Shown here: in pieces, positions 22,578 through 33,035 of the stretch | Numbering within the stretch: position 1 is the first letter of the stretch | How the letters are laid out: each line of letters opens with the position of its first letter | Assembly (NCBI GenBank): GCA_001557505.1 | Contig: LSAX01000008.1 | Span: 1,798,001-1,862,000, forward strand | Direction of reading: 5' to 3' | Length of the DNA: 64,000 bases | From: Reticulascus tulasneorum | Lineage: Eukaryota; Ascomycota; Sordariomycetes; Glomerellales; Reticulascaceae | Notes under the pieces: generated by a model | What the model saw: the letters and a program-made list of their open reading frames with translations, nothing else | Told to the model about the DNA's origin: nothing | Databases searched by the model: none | Program-made: the position numbers and the translations under genes

Positions 22578-23438
22578 TATGGTGATGGTGTAAACAACTC
22601 GAGTTCTACCTCCCTTAGAGCCCTCTCACCGATGAATTTAGAGTTGCGTAGGTTCTGTGATGGAAAATCTACAGGTGGCGTGGGGACCAGCCAGCTATAA
22701 AATGGGCCGCGTATTTTTTTCTTCTTCTTTAGGCCGTCACAATCTGGTAGGGGACCATTATGTCTCGACCCCTCGTCTCTGGCCGGGCTGCTGCAGAACA
22801 TTTCTTCCTGAAGGAACAAGACCATCCATGCTCTCGGAGGATTCGTTACTTTTATGTATCCTCGCTCCTCGCTTCTTTTGCAAGCTGAGTGGTCGGCCAA
22901 TGTCCGAGGCTCGAGACGTGACAGGCTTACGGCGCGGATACGGTCCCCAACTAACCCCAGTTGAACGGCACTAATCTGAGCCATCCCAGGGGGTTTAATT
23001 TGGACTCGGGAATTCAGTAATCATGGCCTGCACTTGGCAGCCGATTTATGCGGCTTTGGGTGCGCACTGCGGAGAATCTAGATCCTACAATACCCACATA
23101 GGGACGTATATAGCCTAGTCAACATCTGAAGCCCGCAGGTTCAATCAATGGGTTCTGTCGATTGCCAACGCTAGATATGTATTATCATCCGTGGGCACAC
23201 AGATCGGCTGCGCGGTTCGCCCCTGGCCCTGCTTCATTAGGGTGTTTCTGCAAGGCTAATGCTACCGATTCTTACAAGGATTCTTCCCAAGTGACGCGAC
23301 AAAATGCTCCTCCGCCTTAATAGACCCACGTCCTCACGCCTTAACATCTCCATCACTGACATCTTCAACAGAAGGACCACGCGAAAATGAACCGGATTCG
23401 TTTTATTACTCTATCCCCTACAAGAAGCAAGGGGAAAA
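22578..23438. other. Intergenic region upstream of the P450
   Basis: About 860 bp between two same-strand genes. It should carry the P450 promoter. No supported frame, RNA gene or repeat was seen. Confidence 0.5.
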
Positions 23439-24355
23439 CTACTTATAACCTATGAAAATGTACCAATACCACGCAGCGCCTGCAACAGCAGCAGGCATGG
23501 CAAGCAGACCAACCTTCCAAAGCATGGACTTCACACCCTCAACCCAGAGTAAGTTGACCTTCTCATCAAGCCAAGCCTTCTCATTCATATGCGGAAACGG
23601 GCCCTCGGGAACTGGCTTCCCAAGGAATTCACACAACGGCTCCCAACCATCCTTGAAATCAAACTCGAACAACTTCACCTTGGGTGCTAGCCTCCTGACA
23701 AGAGCGTAATGCTCCAGATACTTCTCTCGCGCTTTCAGCTCCGCGTCGCTTGGATTCCTAATGCCCAACCACCCGTCTACCGTAGATCTCTGGAGCCTTG
23801 CCATGGGACGGATATACCACCGGTCAAGTGTGTACACCAGGCTCGTGACCGGATGGAACATGTTGTAGATGAGGCCCTCCATGTAACTCTTGTACCATGA
23901 TTCGAGATCCCGCTCAACGAGAACTATCTTTGCTTCCGGATACGCCGCGATTAGATCTTCCGCGAATGCAAGTGCTGGCGTGTCCGATGAGACGGCGCCG
24001 AACCCATGGAGGAGCTGGTCAAACTCCGCGCGGCCGAATGGCTCTCCCGTGCCGAAGAACTTGCGGTCGACGGCGTCCTGCCACATCTCAATGTCTCCAA
24101 AGTGCGTGGTTTGCAAGTGGAACGAATGCCAGCACGGGATGCCCAGCGTCTCCAACGCGGCCGACATAGCTGTGGTAATGTGTCAATACAGAATTCGTCT
24201 TCTCGAGGAGCCGTACACGTGAACTCACTTGATGTTCCGGTTCGGCTGAAGCCCAGGCACAGGACTTGCATCGGCACGGTGCGTTGCTTTCCTCGTGGGG
24301 ACTCATAGCTAATCGGTTGGAAGAGCTCCGGGTGCCTTTCCTGGACAGTCGCCAT
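23439..24355 (-). CDS. Sulfotransferase-like P-loop protein
   Basis: Exons 24229-24355 and 23439-24169 (GTGAGT/ACAG) give 285 residues. The 5' phosphosulfate-binding-type loop reads LCLGFSRTGTST (residues 32-43), followed by MSAALETLGIPCWHS. A later segment, KIVLVERDLESWYKSYMEG, matches the second conserved block of fungal Sulfotransfer_4-type proteins. A hydrophobic C-terminal segment near 262-280 suggests tail anchoring in a membrane. The family is widespread in fungi, sometimes annotated as NAD-dependent epimerase or P-loop hydrolase, and its true activity is mostly untested. It sits just upstream of the P450 on the same strand, so the two may act together. Confidence 0.85.
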
Positions 24356-24744
24356 GTGAAGATTGTGAACTGGATTATGAATTCACAAAGCGAAATCGTC
24401 AGACCGAAGATTTTATGTTCATATTGACACTGGACGAAAAATGACGTGAGAGTTAACACGCAGGAAAGATTGAGATTGGATTACTACAGCCACCTAATCT
24501 GTGAGAGTTGCAAATACGATGTGGGACTAGTTTATTCACTCGCGAGTCACTTTTATCCCAATACGGTTATTAATCTGCCATGTCAGGTCATCCTAATGTT
24601 CCACGTGAGAGTGTAGAATCCGAGGGACTGGAATATTATTCAGTAAGATGAGTGCAGGCCATTCGGAATAGTTCCATGCCATTCGTGCATGCTTGTTGCA
24701 GACTCTGGCAACTAGATACCTCTTCCTGCCAAGCAATTCCATTC
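24356..24744. other. Intergenic region
   Basis: A 389-bp AT-rich stretch upstream of the sulfotransferase-like gene, with no supported frame. Confidence 0.45.
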
Positions 24745-25629
24745 CTAGAACATGTGCTCATCTAGACACGTCATGATGATGTATGCCCGCTTAGCAACAT
24801 CTTTGTCCATCACTCCTCCTTTCTGATGGGAGGCGTTAGTACGAAACTTCTGTTTCCAGCAATCCCAGGCCTTCATGGTTGGGCCTCTGTACTCTTCGCC
24901 ATCATGGAGCCCAAGTGAACACAACGGAAAGATGATTTGGCCAGCATGTATGAACCATTGTGCAGTTCCATCCATCAGCCATCCGATGTCTTCGTTTGGT
25001 TTGTCTTCGACCTGAAACTCGAACCATGCCTCTTCCAAGTTTGTGTATAGGCCCTGACTTACACACAGGCTGGCGAATGCGCAGATATTGCTCCAGCCCT
25101 CAGGCGCACAGTGGACTAGGCTTAAATATTAGCTAGGAATCTTCGGTTATGAGAGGAGAACTTGCGGCTGACAGCACCACCAAATAATTTGGTACCAAAT
25201 TTGAGATCCTTCTTGATGTCAGCTTGAATGACAAGAAGGCACGATTTTTGATGGAAGGGTTGCACGGACAACGCATCGTTTGCGAGTCTCTTTGAGGAGA
25301 CGGATAAGCCAAAAATGATCTCCGGACTCGTATGGAATTTGACGGGCAATATGTAAGAGATTCTCGCATAATATGTCAGAGGGGTGTCGATTCTTGTGTG
25401 GGCTTTCGATATAATGGCCGTAGCCGGCATTGTAAAGATTCGAGAGCTCTTCGGATGCCGAAACTAGAGTTAAACTTTGATCAAGATACTCTGTAATTAT
25501 TCTGAGAAGGCGCTGAGCAAACCCAATTTCGATGATGTGGCAATTCTTATCATTTCCACGAAACGAAGTGTAGCGAAGGCCCGTCTCCAGCACGCTGGGT
25601 AGCGTGGTATGTAGGGGCTTTGGTATCAT
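24745..25629 (-). CDS. DUF3632-like protein, exon structure unresolved
   Basis: The upstream part (25629 to about 25290) encodes a helical domain ending ENLLHIARQIPYESGDHFWL then IRLLKE. The downstream part (about 25110 to 24745) reads PEGWSNICAFASLCVSQGLY, then EEAWFEFQVEDKP, and ends CLDEHMF. This order resembles fungal DUF3632 proteins of unknown function. Both parts are in the same frame, but stop codons lie between them near 25219 and 25130. An intron, or two small ones, must remove these if the gene works. No donor/acceptor pair fits well, so it could also be a decayed copy. Confidence 0.4.
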
Positions 25630-26013
25630 GGTAATTATTCAGAGAGAGTGATCTTTTTGGCTTGTGAAGCGGATTCGAGTCAACCTGTTTATGCAGCTTT
25701 GTTGAAGCTTCCGGATGTGAGACTCGATACTTGCTGGTTTTAAAAGTTGCATTTGGTCTGCGTTTCCAGCAGAAGAAAGAGCTAAGAGGTACTGGACTTT
25801 TACGTTAGTTCTTAGTCGCGCCTTCCTTAGACTACCAACGTATCGTGACTGCCCTCTTAACGTGAGTAAGTTAGGCTGAAGTCGTCCAGGTCACTTCCAA
25901 AGCCCCAGCCTCGTCTAGGACTTGAAGCAACGCCTCGAACCCATATTCACTTGGGTTATGTCTGCAGCTGATTGTGGTTCATGACTTTAAGGAAGAGCAA
26001 TGAGATTGATGTG
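25630..26013. other. Intergenic region
   Basis: A 384-bp stretch between two minus-strand genes; nothing recognised. Confidence 0.45.
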
Positions 26014-26787
26014 CTACGCAAGCTCAATCTCCTCTAAAGGAACCCCCGGGTCTGCGTCGCTTCTTGGCGCGCATGATTCGTCCGCGCTGTAGCCATGGAG
26101 ATATGCCTCCCCGATCACACGCAATTCAGATGCGGTACCGCCTCCTTCCTTGCCTGTTCGAAGGACACGCACCTGGTTGCTGTCGGATAGCCCCCGTACT
26201 TCATCGCCCGCTTCCACCGCGTTCGGGACAAGAGCCAGAGAGCCTCGATCTCGAGTCAACGCTATCCTCCGGTCCTTGTCCGCCACGAACGTGTCGAGGA
26301 AATCGATATCACTGTCCGTCGATGAAGCGGAACCACTGCCGGAGATAGCATCCGTGAGGAGGTTCCGGTTGTCCAGGGACCAAAATTGACGGAACCCGGC
26401 AGGGTCCTCGCCTGCTCCAACCGCTTCTTCGATTTCAGTCAGACCAGTCAGTCCATTTAGGACAGGACTGAGGAAGCGCGAAAAGGATTGGGTGGCTTCT
26501 TCGCGCGAGTACCCCTTTGGGTGGTTTTCCGTCCTCACTGTGGTCAACGTATCTCCCGAAAGCGTACGCATGAGGGTGTTCAAGTGGCATTCCTCGCCAG
26601 GATTCGGAGACCGGACTTTGTACACCATTGTTAAGAGCTTAATGAGAGGCCGAAGATCTGTCATAGAGTGCAAATCGTCCGAGACATCGACTATGGTATC
26701 GATATACGTTCCATTCGCCTCGGGTTGCTTCGCATTTCCACCATTGACGCCGTTCGTGGATGCATGCTCATTCTGGAATGGTGCCAT
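26014..26787 (-). CDS. Hypothetical protein
   Basis: A 257-residue frame from the ATG at 26787. The frame is open further upstream to an ATG at 26865, but that stretch is a hydrophobic low-complexity run, so the inner start is preferred. The protein-like core is residues 40-135 (LRPLIKLLTMVYKVRSPNPG, then FSRFLSPVLNGLTGLTEIEE). A Ser/Asp-rich segment and a weakly conserved tail follow. I do not recognise a domain. There is no signal peptide from the inner start. It is divergent from the DJ-1 gene. Confidence 0.6.
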   Translation of the reverse strand: MAPFQNEHASTNGVNGGNAKQPEANGTYIDTIVDVSDDLHSMTDLRPLIKLLTMVYKVRSPNPGEECHLNTLMRTLSGDTLTTVRTENHPKGYSREEATQSFSRFLSPVLNGLTGLTEIEEAVGAGEDPAGFRQFWSLDNRNLLTDAISGSGSASSTDSDIDFLDTFVADKDRRIALTRDRGSLALVPNAVEAGDEVRGLSDSNQVRVLRTGKEGGGTASELRVIGEAYLHGYSADESCAPRSDADPGVPLEEIELA

Positions 26788-27491
26788 GTCAGCGATCTTG
26801 GAAGACCATAAAGATCGCAGAAAGAGAAGTCGAAGAAATAAGAAAGCAAAGACAAGGCAAGGCAAGGCAGTGCCGTTCTCCCGGCTACCTGTTATTTAAA
26901 CATCACGAACGCCGAGCGAAAAGCAGCGCTAAAGACCACCGCCCAGCGCACCCAATGCACGCTGGCGGGGCTGTCATCCCTTCGATGCGGTCATACCCAT
27001 TGCAAGTGGAAAGCTTGACTATTTGCCGATTATTAGCGTGCTCCAAGTGTTTCTGGGGCCGGTAGCGGCCTTATCTTTGGCGGGCATTCGATGGGAGTAC
27101 TTTCGAGTTCTAATAATGTGTGGTAAGGTGGAGGGGAATAGCATTCACCTTCGGTGTATTGAAGTGATCGTCGTGGGGGTTTGATAACGTGCTCTCACCA
27201 AAAATTTTTTTACCTCTTGCCACCACTCTAACTAGTTAGCATGCAAGACCTTCAGGTACATGACGATGAATGCTGCAAGCTCCACTTCAAGTGCAACATC
27301 CGACTGCATATGGCGCCGGAACGTTCCAATATTCTGGTCGAGTGATGCCCGGGAAGCTAAACTTTCGATCCACAACCATCTCGATAGTCCCGTGTCGATC
27401 AAACTTTCAAGATCATCAATTCTAACCTCTCGCGACGCAGTCGCTCGATCCTCGGTCGCACTACTGCGCTTTTTTATATCCCACTACTCAA
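26788..27491. promoter_or_regulatory. Divergent intergenic region
   Basis: About 700 bp between divergent start codons. It includes three CAAGG repeats at 26853-26867. No supported frame. The promoter role is inferred from orientation. Confidence 0.45.
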
Positions 27492-28476
27492 ATGGCGACC
27501 GCGAAAATCCTCATCATGATGGCTGATTATGGTCACGATCCAACAGGTACTGCTCCTCTCATGTGGTGCGGCGATCCAATTATGTCTCACAACTGAGCCA
27601 TCCAGAAACTGCAGTGCCCTACTGGGCATTCAAGAATGCCGGATTCGAGGTGGCATTCGCGACAGAGGCTGGGAAATCGCCGCAGTGTGACAAAAAGATG
27701 CTTGAGGGCGTTACTCAAAAAATACTTGTACTACAATGGCAGGACTGTGCAATCGAGTAGGGCCTAACTGCTGACAGGGTGCGAAAGCCTCGGCCGTGAA
27801 GCTATACTCCAGCATGGCGGAGTCCGACGAATGGAAGCAGCCACTGTCCTGGTCAGCGCCAGACTTCAACCTCGACAGCTTCGATCTGGTCTTTCTCCCG
27901 GGGGGGCATGAGAAGTCAGTCCAGCAGATTATTGACTCTTCCACGGTGCACAAGCTCCTCGCTGAGTACTTCCCGAAGACACGCAAGCCAAGCAAGAAGG
28001 CCGTAGCAGCAGTTTGTCACGGAGTTATGGTCTTGTCAGAGACCAAAGGAGAGGATGGGAAGAGTGTATTGTACAATTGCTCCACCACTGCTCTTCCAGC
28101 TCGCTTCGAACAGGTTGTCTTCTGGGGTACCCGGGCGTTCTTGGGCGATTATTACAAGACTTATGGAGCGGGTAGTCCCGACGTCGAAGACTCGGTGAGT
28201 ATCCAGCCTCCACGCTGGTGCATTCGTTCAAAATACTCATTGGTGAAATAGGTGCGGAAGGCTCTCGCGAATCCATCGCTCTATAAGAACAGCTTGAGTC
28301 CAAGCCCGTAAGTGACTGACTCTTTGAACTTCTGTCAGCCTCGTCCTGCTAACATGCTGTCTAGGTTTGTGGTTGAAGACGAGAACTACAACTATATCAG
28401 TGCTCGCTTTCCTGGCGATGCAGATCTGTTCGCGGAGAAGATCGTCAAGCTTGTCAAGAGTCTCAAAAGTACATGA
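27492..28476 (+). CDS. DJ-1/PfpI family protein (CHG type), 5 exons
   Basis: Exons 27492-27546, 27606-27727, 27778-28194, 28252-28307 and 28365-28476 join to 253 residues. Features of the DJ-1/ThiJ superfamily are an N-terminal beta strand (AKILIMMADYGHDPTE), FDLVFLPGGHEK near 94-105, and the nucleophile elbow VAAVCHGVMVL with Cys139 followed by His140. Glu19 is the likely conserved acid. Fungal relatives include Hsp31-like glyoxalases/chaperones that convert methylglyoxal to lactate, but this subgroup is mostly untested. Cytosolic location is expected. The second intron has a weak GTACTA donor, yet the join restores the conserved LEGVTQKILGAKAS region. Confidence 0.88.
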
Positions 28477-28640
28477 GAATACTACATCTTGGCATATTTG
28501 GATCTACACACTGCGCTGTCTACAGTATTGAAGAGCGCTCAGAGCGAAGTACCGGTCTGGCAGTGAATAGCCGCAGGGAGTAATAGGGAACCATGGTACA
28601 AGGATTTATGGTCATTCCTGGGTACTGGAATCTTGTGTAA

Positions 28641-29451
28641 TCAAGCTCTTGTATTGCTCTTTGAGATAGCGATAATCTCTTTTACCGCCTCGTCCACTCC
28701 CCTCGAAACAATTGTCGGTTCAGCGTCAATCACGCCTCCCAGAGCATCAATCCACCCAGTACCTGCTCGGTCGATCCATGCAGACTTGAGGCCAGCAACT
28801 CTGGCGCCCAAGGCGTCAAAAGGATTTGAACTTACCAGCCATACCTGGCCTGGATCATCGCTCATGCCCACCTGCTTGACAAAGTGGTCATATGTTCGCT
28901 TGTCGGGCTTGAATGCCTTGACAGCCTCAACAGTGATGAGCTTTCCCGGCCCAAAGACGTGGCTCATCTTCGACAACTCCGGCGAGGTCCTCATAGAAGT
29001 TGAGACCATGTCATCAGTTCCGTTCGAGAAGATGTATGCGTCTATCGACGATTCGCTATCAAGCACCTGCATGGCTGGACCAATCTCTGGAAATGTTTTC
29101 AGCCCGTCATAGGCACCCATGAGTCGCTGGATGTCATCATCTGATAGCGACAGGTCCTTTTCAGCGACGGCGTGCTTCAATGCAGCCCGAGTGATGTCGC
29201 TGAACGACCGATACATGCCTAATACACATTGTAGTAAGCTTTCAGCCAGGCAACTCAAGAGCTGGGCTCCTACCCATGCTGTTGATTCGCCAGGTGTATT
29301 CAAGCTGATATCTGCGCCATTGCAGGGCCAAAGCCTTGCCGTTGTCATTCCCGAATAACTCGGCCAATTCTTGGGCAATTGATTCGGTGGACAGCAGGGT
29401 CCCGTACAGATCAAACGCGATTACGGTCTTCGTTGGCTGAGCTTGAGCCAT
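28641..29451 (-). CDS. 2-haloacid dehalogenase (HAD superfamily)
   Basis: Exons 29274-29451 and 28641-29218 give 251 residues. Motif I is AFDLYGTLL with nucleophile Asp14. Motif II is FSNGTDD near 119. A conserved Lys lies in AFKPDKRTYDHF, and motif III is VSSNPFDALGA. These match L-2-haloacid dehalogenases, which release halide from short 2-halo acids by an Asp ester intermediate, although fungal members may use other substrates. The intron lies in the cap-domain start (RINSMG/MYRSF). No targeting signal is seen. It converges with the DJ-1 gene and diverges from the HNH-type gene. Confidence 0.9.
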
Positions 29452-29758
29452 TTGTTAATGCGCCGCCACTATGCAGGCTCGGTGGTGAGTCAGTCTGGAG
29501 CTTTGACGACGTTCGCCGGGATGGTCATTCACCCCGCATTGGGACCGTACGCATGGAGCTAATCACAAGACAGTGGCTATGCGCTAAAATGTGCGGAGAA
29601 GCGTAATTGACTTCATGTCAGAAGCCGTTATAAGTCCGTTGGATCTGACCGATTGCAAGCGGTGGAGAGCGCTGAGGCAGACAAAAGCAAATGGTCCAGG
29701 CCAATGCCGACGTCACTCACGCTGGCGTACCAATTTCAGCTTCTAAATCTTTGCCAAC
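29452..29758. promoter_or_regulatory. Short divergent promoter region
   Basis: 307 bp between the divergent starts of the dehalogenase and HNH-type genes. No frame or strong motif was recognised. Confidence 0.5.
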
Positions 29759-30520
29759 ATGGCCAACCTTGATGACAACCCCAACTTTGAGACCTTTCGA
29801 GACTGCTTGTCTTCGACGTTTATTGAGAAGGTCTCCAAGTCGCAGCAAAAGCAACGACGGCGTACCAAATCTGGCTCTTCGCCCAAATCTCCTAAGGACG
29901 ATGACGGTGCGAATAGCCAAGCCGAGGATCTGGCAGATTTCATCGATTACATAGCGTCAGAAACGTACGAGAGTGTTCCAGATGAGCTGAAGCAGCTGGA
30001 CCATTATATTTGGACCGCGAGCGACGAGTTGCAGGCGAAGTATGCACTGCCATTGACCGGTGCCGATGTGGCGGACATCTTACCATCCATCGACCCGACA
30101 ATATCGGAATCTCTAGTCACGTACGGAATCATAGACGGCGTCACTCAAGAGATCCATGAATTCTTGGCACCCGCTCTTACAGAATACATCACAATTCTAT
30201 CAGCTCGGCCCCCCGCACCGTCCACCACGAAGGCCATGTTCACAGCATGTGAGATCTGCGACCGCGACTGGATCAACTTGACCTACCACCACCTCATCCC
30301 GAGAGAAGTGCACGCAAAAGTCCTCAAGCGCGGGTGGCACCGCAAGGAAGAGCTCAACAGCGTCGCCTGGATATGCCGCTCGTGCCATTCCATGGTCCAC
30401 CGCTTTGCGAGGAACGAGGACCTGGCGCGGTACTACTACACTGTCGACCTCTTGCTCCAGCAGGACGAGGTCGTGGCGTTTGCAAACTGGGTCAGCCGCG
30501 TGCGGTTCAAGAAGCGGTGA
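29759..30520 (+). CDS. HNH-nuclease-like zinc-motif protein
   Basis: A single exon of 253 residues. Residues 25-52 are basic and Ser/Lys-rich, possibly a nuclear signal. A helical middle follows. The C-terminal module (164-214) has C164-x2-C167, then YHHLIPREVH with His177-His178, then C206-x2-C209 followed by His210 and His214. This Cys2...HH...Cys2-H spacing resembles the HNH/beta-beta-alpha-metal fold with an added zinc knuckle. Conserved fungal proteins with this module exist, and their function is unknown to me. Nuclease activity is therefore an inference. Confidence 0.75.
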   Translation: MANLDDNPNFETFRDCLSSTFIEKVSKSQQKQRRRTKSGSSPKSPKDDDGANSQAEDLADFIDYIASETYESVPDELKQLDHYIWTASDELQAKYALPLTGADVADILPSIDPTISESLVTYGIIDGVTQEIHEFLAPALTEYITILSARPPAPSTTKAMFTACEICDRDWINLTYHHLIPREVHAKVLKRGWHRKEELNSVAWICRSCHSMVHRFARNEDLARYYYTVDLLLQQDEVVAFANWVSRVRFKKR

Positions 30521-30626
30521 TTCGGTGGGGAAAGAGAGAGAACGTTATGATTAAATGAAGTACGAGAGTAGATACATCGTTATACCCTGAATGCAATTGC
30601 TGCGTTTTCGTCGTGGAGAGGTCATG

Positions 30627-33035
30627 CTATACCAAAACAAATTCCGTTTCCTCGAAATCCATATCCAACGCCTCGCCATGCATGATCCCGTGCACGTAGC
30701 AATCTCCAATGAACCGATAGTTGCCCCAAGCCTCCCTCCTGAGCACGAACGGCGTCTGCGCACCGTACAGCACACAAACCAAATCACCCTCCTCGACCCA
30801 TCGAGGGCCGGTGCCGATGTAGCCGCTCCGTGTCTTGATGATCTTGCTCGAAGTCGAGGCCTTCCGGACTAGGTTGTTGAACGCAGACACGGGTCGCTCG
30901 CCAGCGTGGTCCTGCCCGCCTTCGAGCGCTTGCACCATCTCCCCCATGCTGCCGCTTGCGGCTTTGAACCACGGCTCGAAATGGGTTCTGCTCATCTTAG
31001 CTGGCGGCCAAGACCCGTCCATGTTCCGATCGCGGATAAGGGTGCGCCAGAAGGCTTCGACGGTGTTGATATCTCCTAAGGGGTATGGGGTGTCTGGCAG
31101 GGAGCTAAGGGATGTGTCAAAAGCGGCGACGGTGATGGCGTCAAAACTCGAGAGAGTCGGGGAGTCTGCTGAGTCCTCGATCTTTTGCAGCGCATCAATC
31201 AGTGATGGCTCGAAGCTATTCAGAAGGTGTTTTTGACCTTCGGTGCTGGTGCTACCCCTGCGCGATGCTCTCCCAACCTCAGACGTGATGCTGGGCCTTC
31301 GGGATCCGTTCGGAATCATCTGACCCATCGCGTTGCTTCCACCTTTGTCGCCGTCCTTCGCCATTTTCGAGATAACTTCACGGGCTCTCTTCAGCTCATT
31401 CGCAGTGTACCATTTCTTCCCACCGGTTATCAGCGCCGTATTCACCCAATCCCCAAGGAATGTCCCGAAGTTCATGCCCGAGTCTTTCATCTCGCTCCCG
31501 CTCTGGCAGACTTCGTCGATAATCAGCCCCGTCAGCGCGATATGCACATCGTCGTCGAAGTACGGAATCGGAGAGTCCGCCGCGTCTCTCCCGTTGATGA
31601 TCCGCAACGACGGCTTCGTGTCTCCGGCGGCCCGGTACTCCCACGTCGCCCGTCCGCGTCGCGATCCAATTTGTCGGGCCGTGTTCTGGCACGCAAAGTC
31701 CGGGATGAAAGAAGGCCACCCGCTCCGTGAGGATGGATTGTTGTTGACGAGGTGCAATACATCCAACGTCTCGTGGGTAAGTATCAGATTTATGCACAGG
31801 TTTAGGAAGAGCGTCAGCGGCGGGAGCTTGTAGTCGAAGAATCGCTCCACGACTTGCTTTTCCTTCTTATCGCCTAGGAGGCCATACAAGCCAAAGACAC
31901 GATCCAGTGGTTCCCTGGATTTGAAATTCCTTGTTGCCGTGAGTAGCTGCAGCAGTGTATACGAATGTCCCCCCGCGACACCGTTTCGGTACTCGTCGAG
32001 ATGAAGCACATGTCCGTGCTTCAAAGAGCTTTTCTCACCATAGTTGAAAACATTAGGCATAGTAGACCGTTCCCAGTGGAGGTGGTGCATGCAATAAGCT
32101 GCGTCGACGAGGTATGACCAGGGCCGGACGCCGCCGCCGTAGAGAATGAAGGCCTTCTTGGCGGCGGCCACTTCCTGGAATATCCAGATTCGCTCAAACC
32201 AGGAATGCGAGAAGAAGCGGGTGAGCTCCACTCGGTTTTCGTATGGGATTTCGAGGGTTTTATCCCCGACTGAGAGATGATCCAACGAAGATAGGTCCAG
32301 CTCGCCTTGCTCGAGCCTGTCTCGGAACTCATCAATTTGACAAGCCTCATGAAGCTTATCAATCGTCTCAAATACTTGGCCCCGTTGGGCGTCGGTTCCG
32401 CCTAGATGAATGGTCGTCACGACGGTTGACGAGTAGATGTCCCTCATGAGCCTCAGATGTGCCTCCCGCTCCTTGAAATCCCCCTGGTTCACACAAACCG
32501 CCTCAGCCCACACAATACTGATCGCTTTCGCATCTCCTAGGTTCCGCACGGCCAACAACGCCGCATGGAGGTTCTCCTGCATGGACATCCTCCGCCCATT
32601 GCAGTGCACCGTCTTTTGCCTCGTCACATCTCCCACTACATAGCTCAGGGCCTGGAACGGCACCTCGTTCAGGTCCGCATGGAATATCAAAGTCTCCAAC
32701 GGCTCATCTTGGTCTGCGGCCGGTAGTATCAGCAGCAGGCGGACCAGCTTCGGCGACCGGATGGGCCCGTACTCGAACCGAGCGGATGTCTCGAGGTCGC
32801 TGCGCGGGTTGGCTTCAAAGGTATCGCCGATAGAAAGGTTGAGGTTGTCGTTGAGACGAAGCAAGGGGTACTTCTGGTACGCAGGAGGCGACGGCTGCAC
32901 GGTGTTGTGCGGCCCAAGACTGTCTTGCGAGTAAACACTGCGTAGTTTCTGGTCTTTGATACTCTTCTCCTTAGGAAACAACGGGTGGAAGCTCAGCTTG
33001 CGCTTCAGGGCATGGAGGGGGCCACCGTCACGCAT
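30627..33035 (-). CDS. HET-domain (heterokaryon incompatibility) protein
   Basis: A single exon of 802 residues from the ATG at 33035. The frame is open for 26 more codons upstream, but only to a GTG. The HET domain (about 95-300) is marked by FQALSYVVGD (131-136, usual form SYxWGD) and IVWAEAVCVNQGDFKERE (usual form IWIDAICINQ), then RLMRDIYSSTVVTTIHLGG. The C-terminus ends with the common GNYRFIGDCYVHGIMHGEAL module. HET proteins can trigger cell death when unlike strains fuse, though most are untested. The loss of Trp in SYVVGD and the Asp-to-Glu change in WAEAVCVNQ are small departures from the consensus. Confidence 0.9.
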   Translation of the reverse strand: MRDGGPLHALKRKLSFHPLFPKEKSIKDQKLRSVYSQDSLGPHNTVQPSPPAYQKYPLLRLNDNLNLSIGDTFEANPRSDLETSARFEYGPIRSPKLVRLLLILPAADQDEPLETLIFHADLNEVPFQALSYVVGDVTRQKTVHCNGRRMSMQENLHAALLAVRNLGDAKAISIVWAEAVCVNQGDFKEREAHLRLMRDIYSSTVVTTIHLGGTDAQRGQVFETIDKLHEACQIDEFRDRLEQGELDLSSLDHLSVGDKTLEIPYENRVELTRFFSHSWFERIWIFQEVAAAKKAFILYGGGVRPWSYLVDAAYCMHHLHWERSTMPNVFNYGEKSSLKHGHVLHLDEYRNGVAGGHSYTLLQLLTATRNFKSREPLDRVFGLYGLLGDKKEKQVVERFFDYKLPPLTLFLNLCINLILTHETLDVLHLVNNNPSSRSGWPSFIPDFACQNTARQIGSRRGRATWEYRAAGDTKPSLRIINGRDAADSPIPYFDDDVHIALTGLIIDEVCQSGSEMKDSGMNFGTFLGDWVNTALITGGKKWYTANELKRAREVISKMAKDGDKGGSNAMGQMIPNGSRRPSITSEVGRASRRGSTSTEGQKHLLNSFEPSLIDALQKIEDSADSPTLSSFDAITVAAFDTSLSSLPDTPYPLGDINTVEAFWRTLIRDRNMDGSWPPAKMSRTHFEPWFKAASGSMGEMVQALEGGQDHAGERPVSAFNNLVRKASTSSKIIKTRSGYIGTGPRWVEEGDLVCVLYGAQTPFVLRREAWGNYRFIGDCYVHGIMHGEALDMDFEETEFVLV

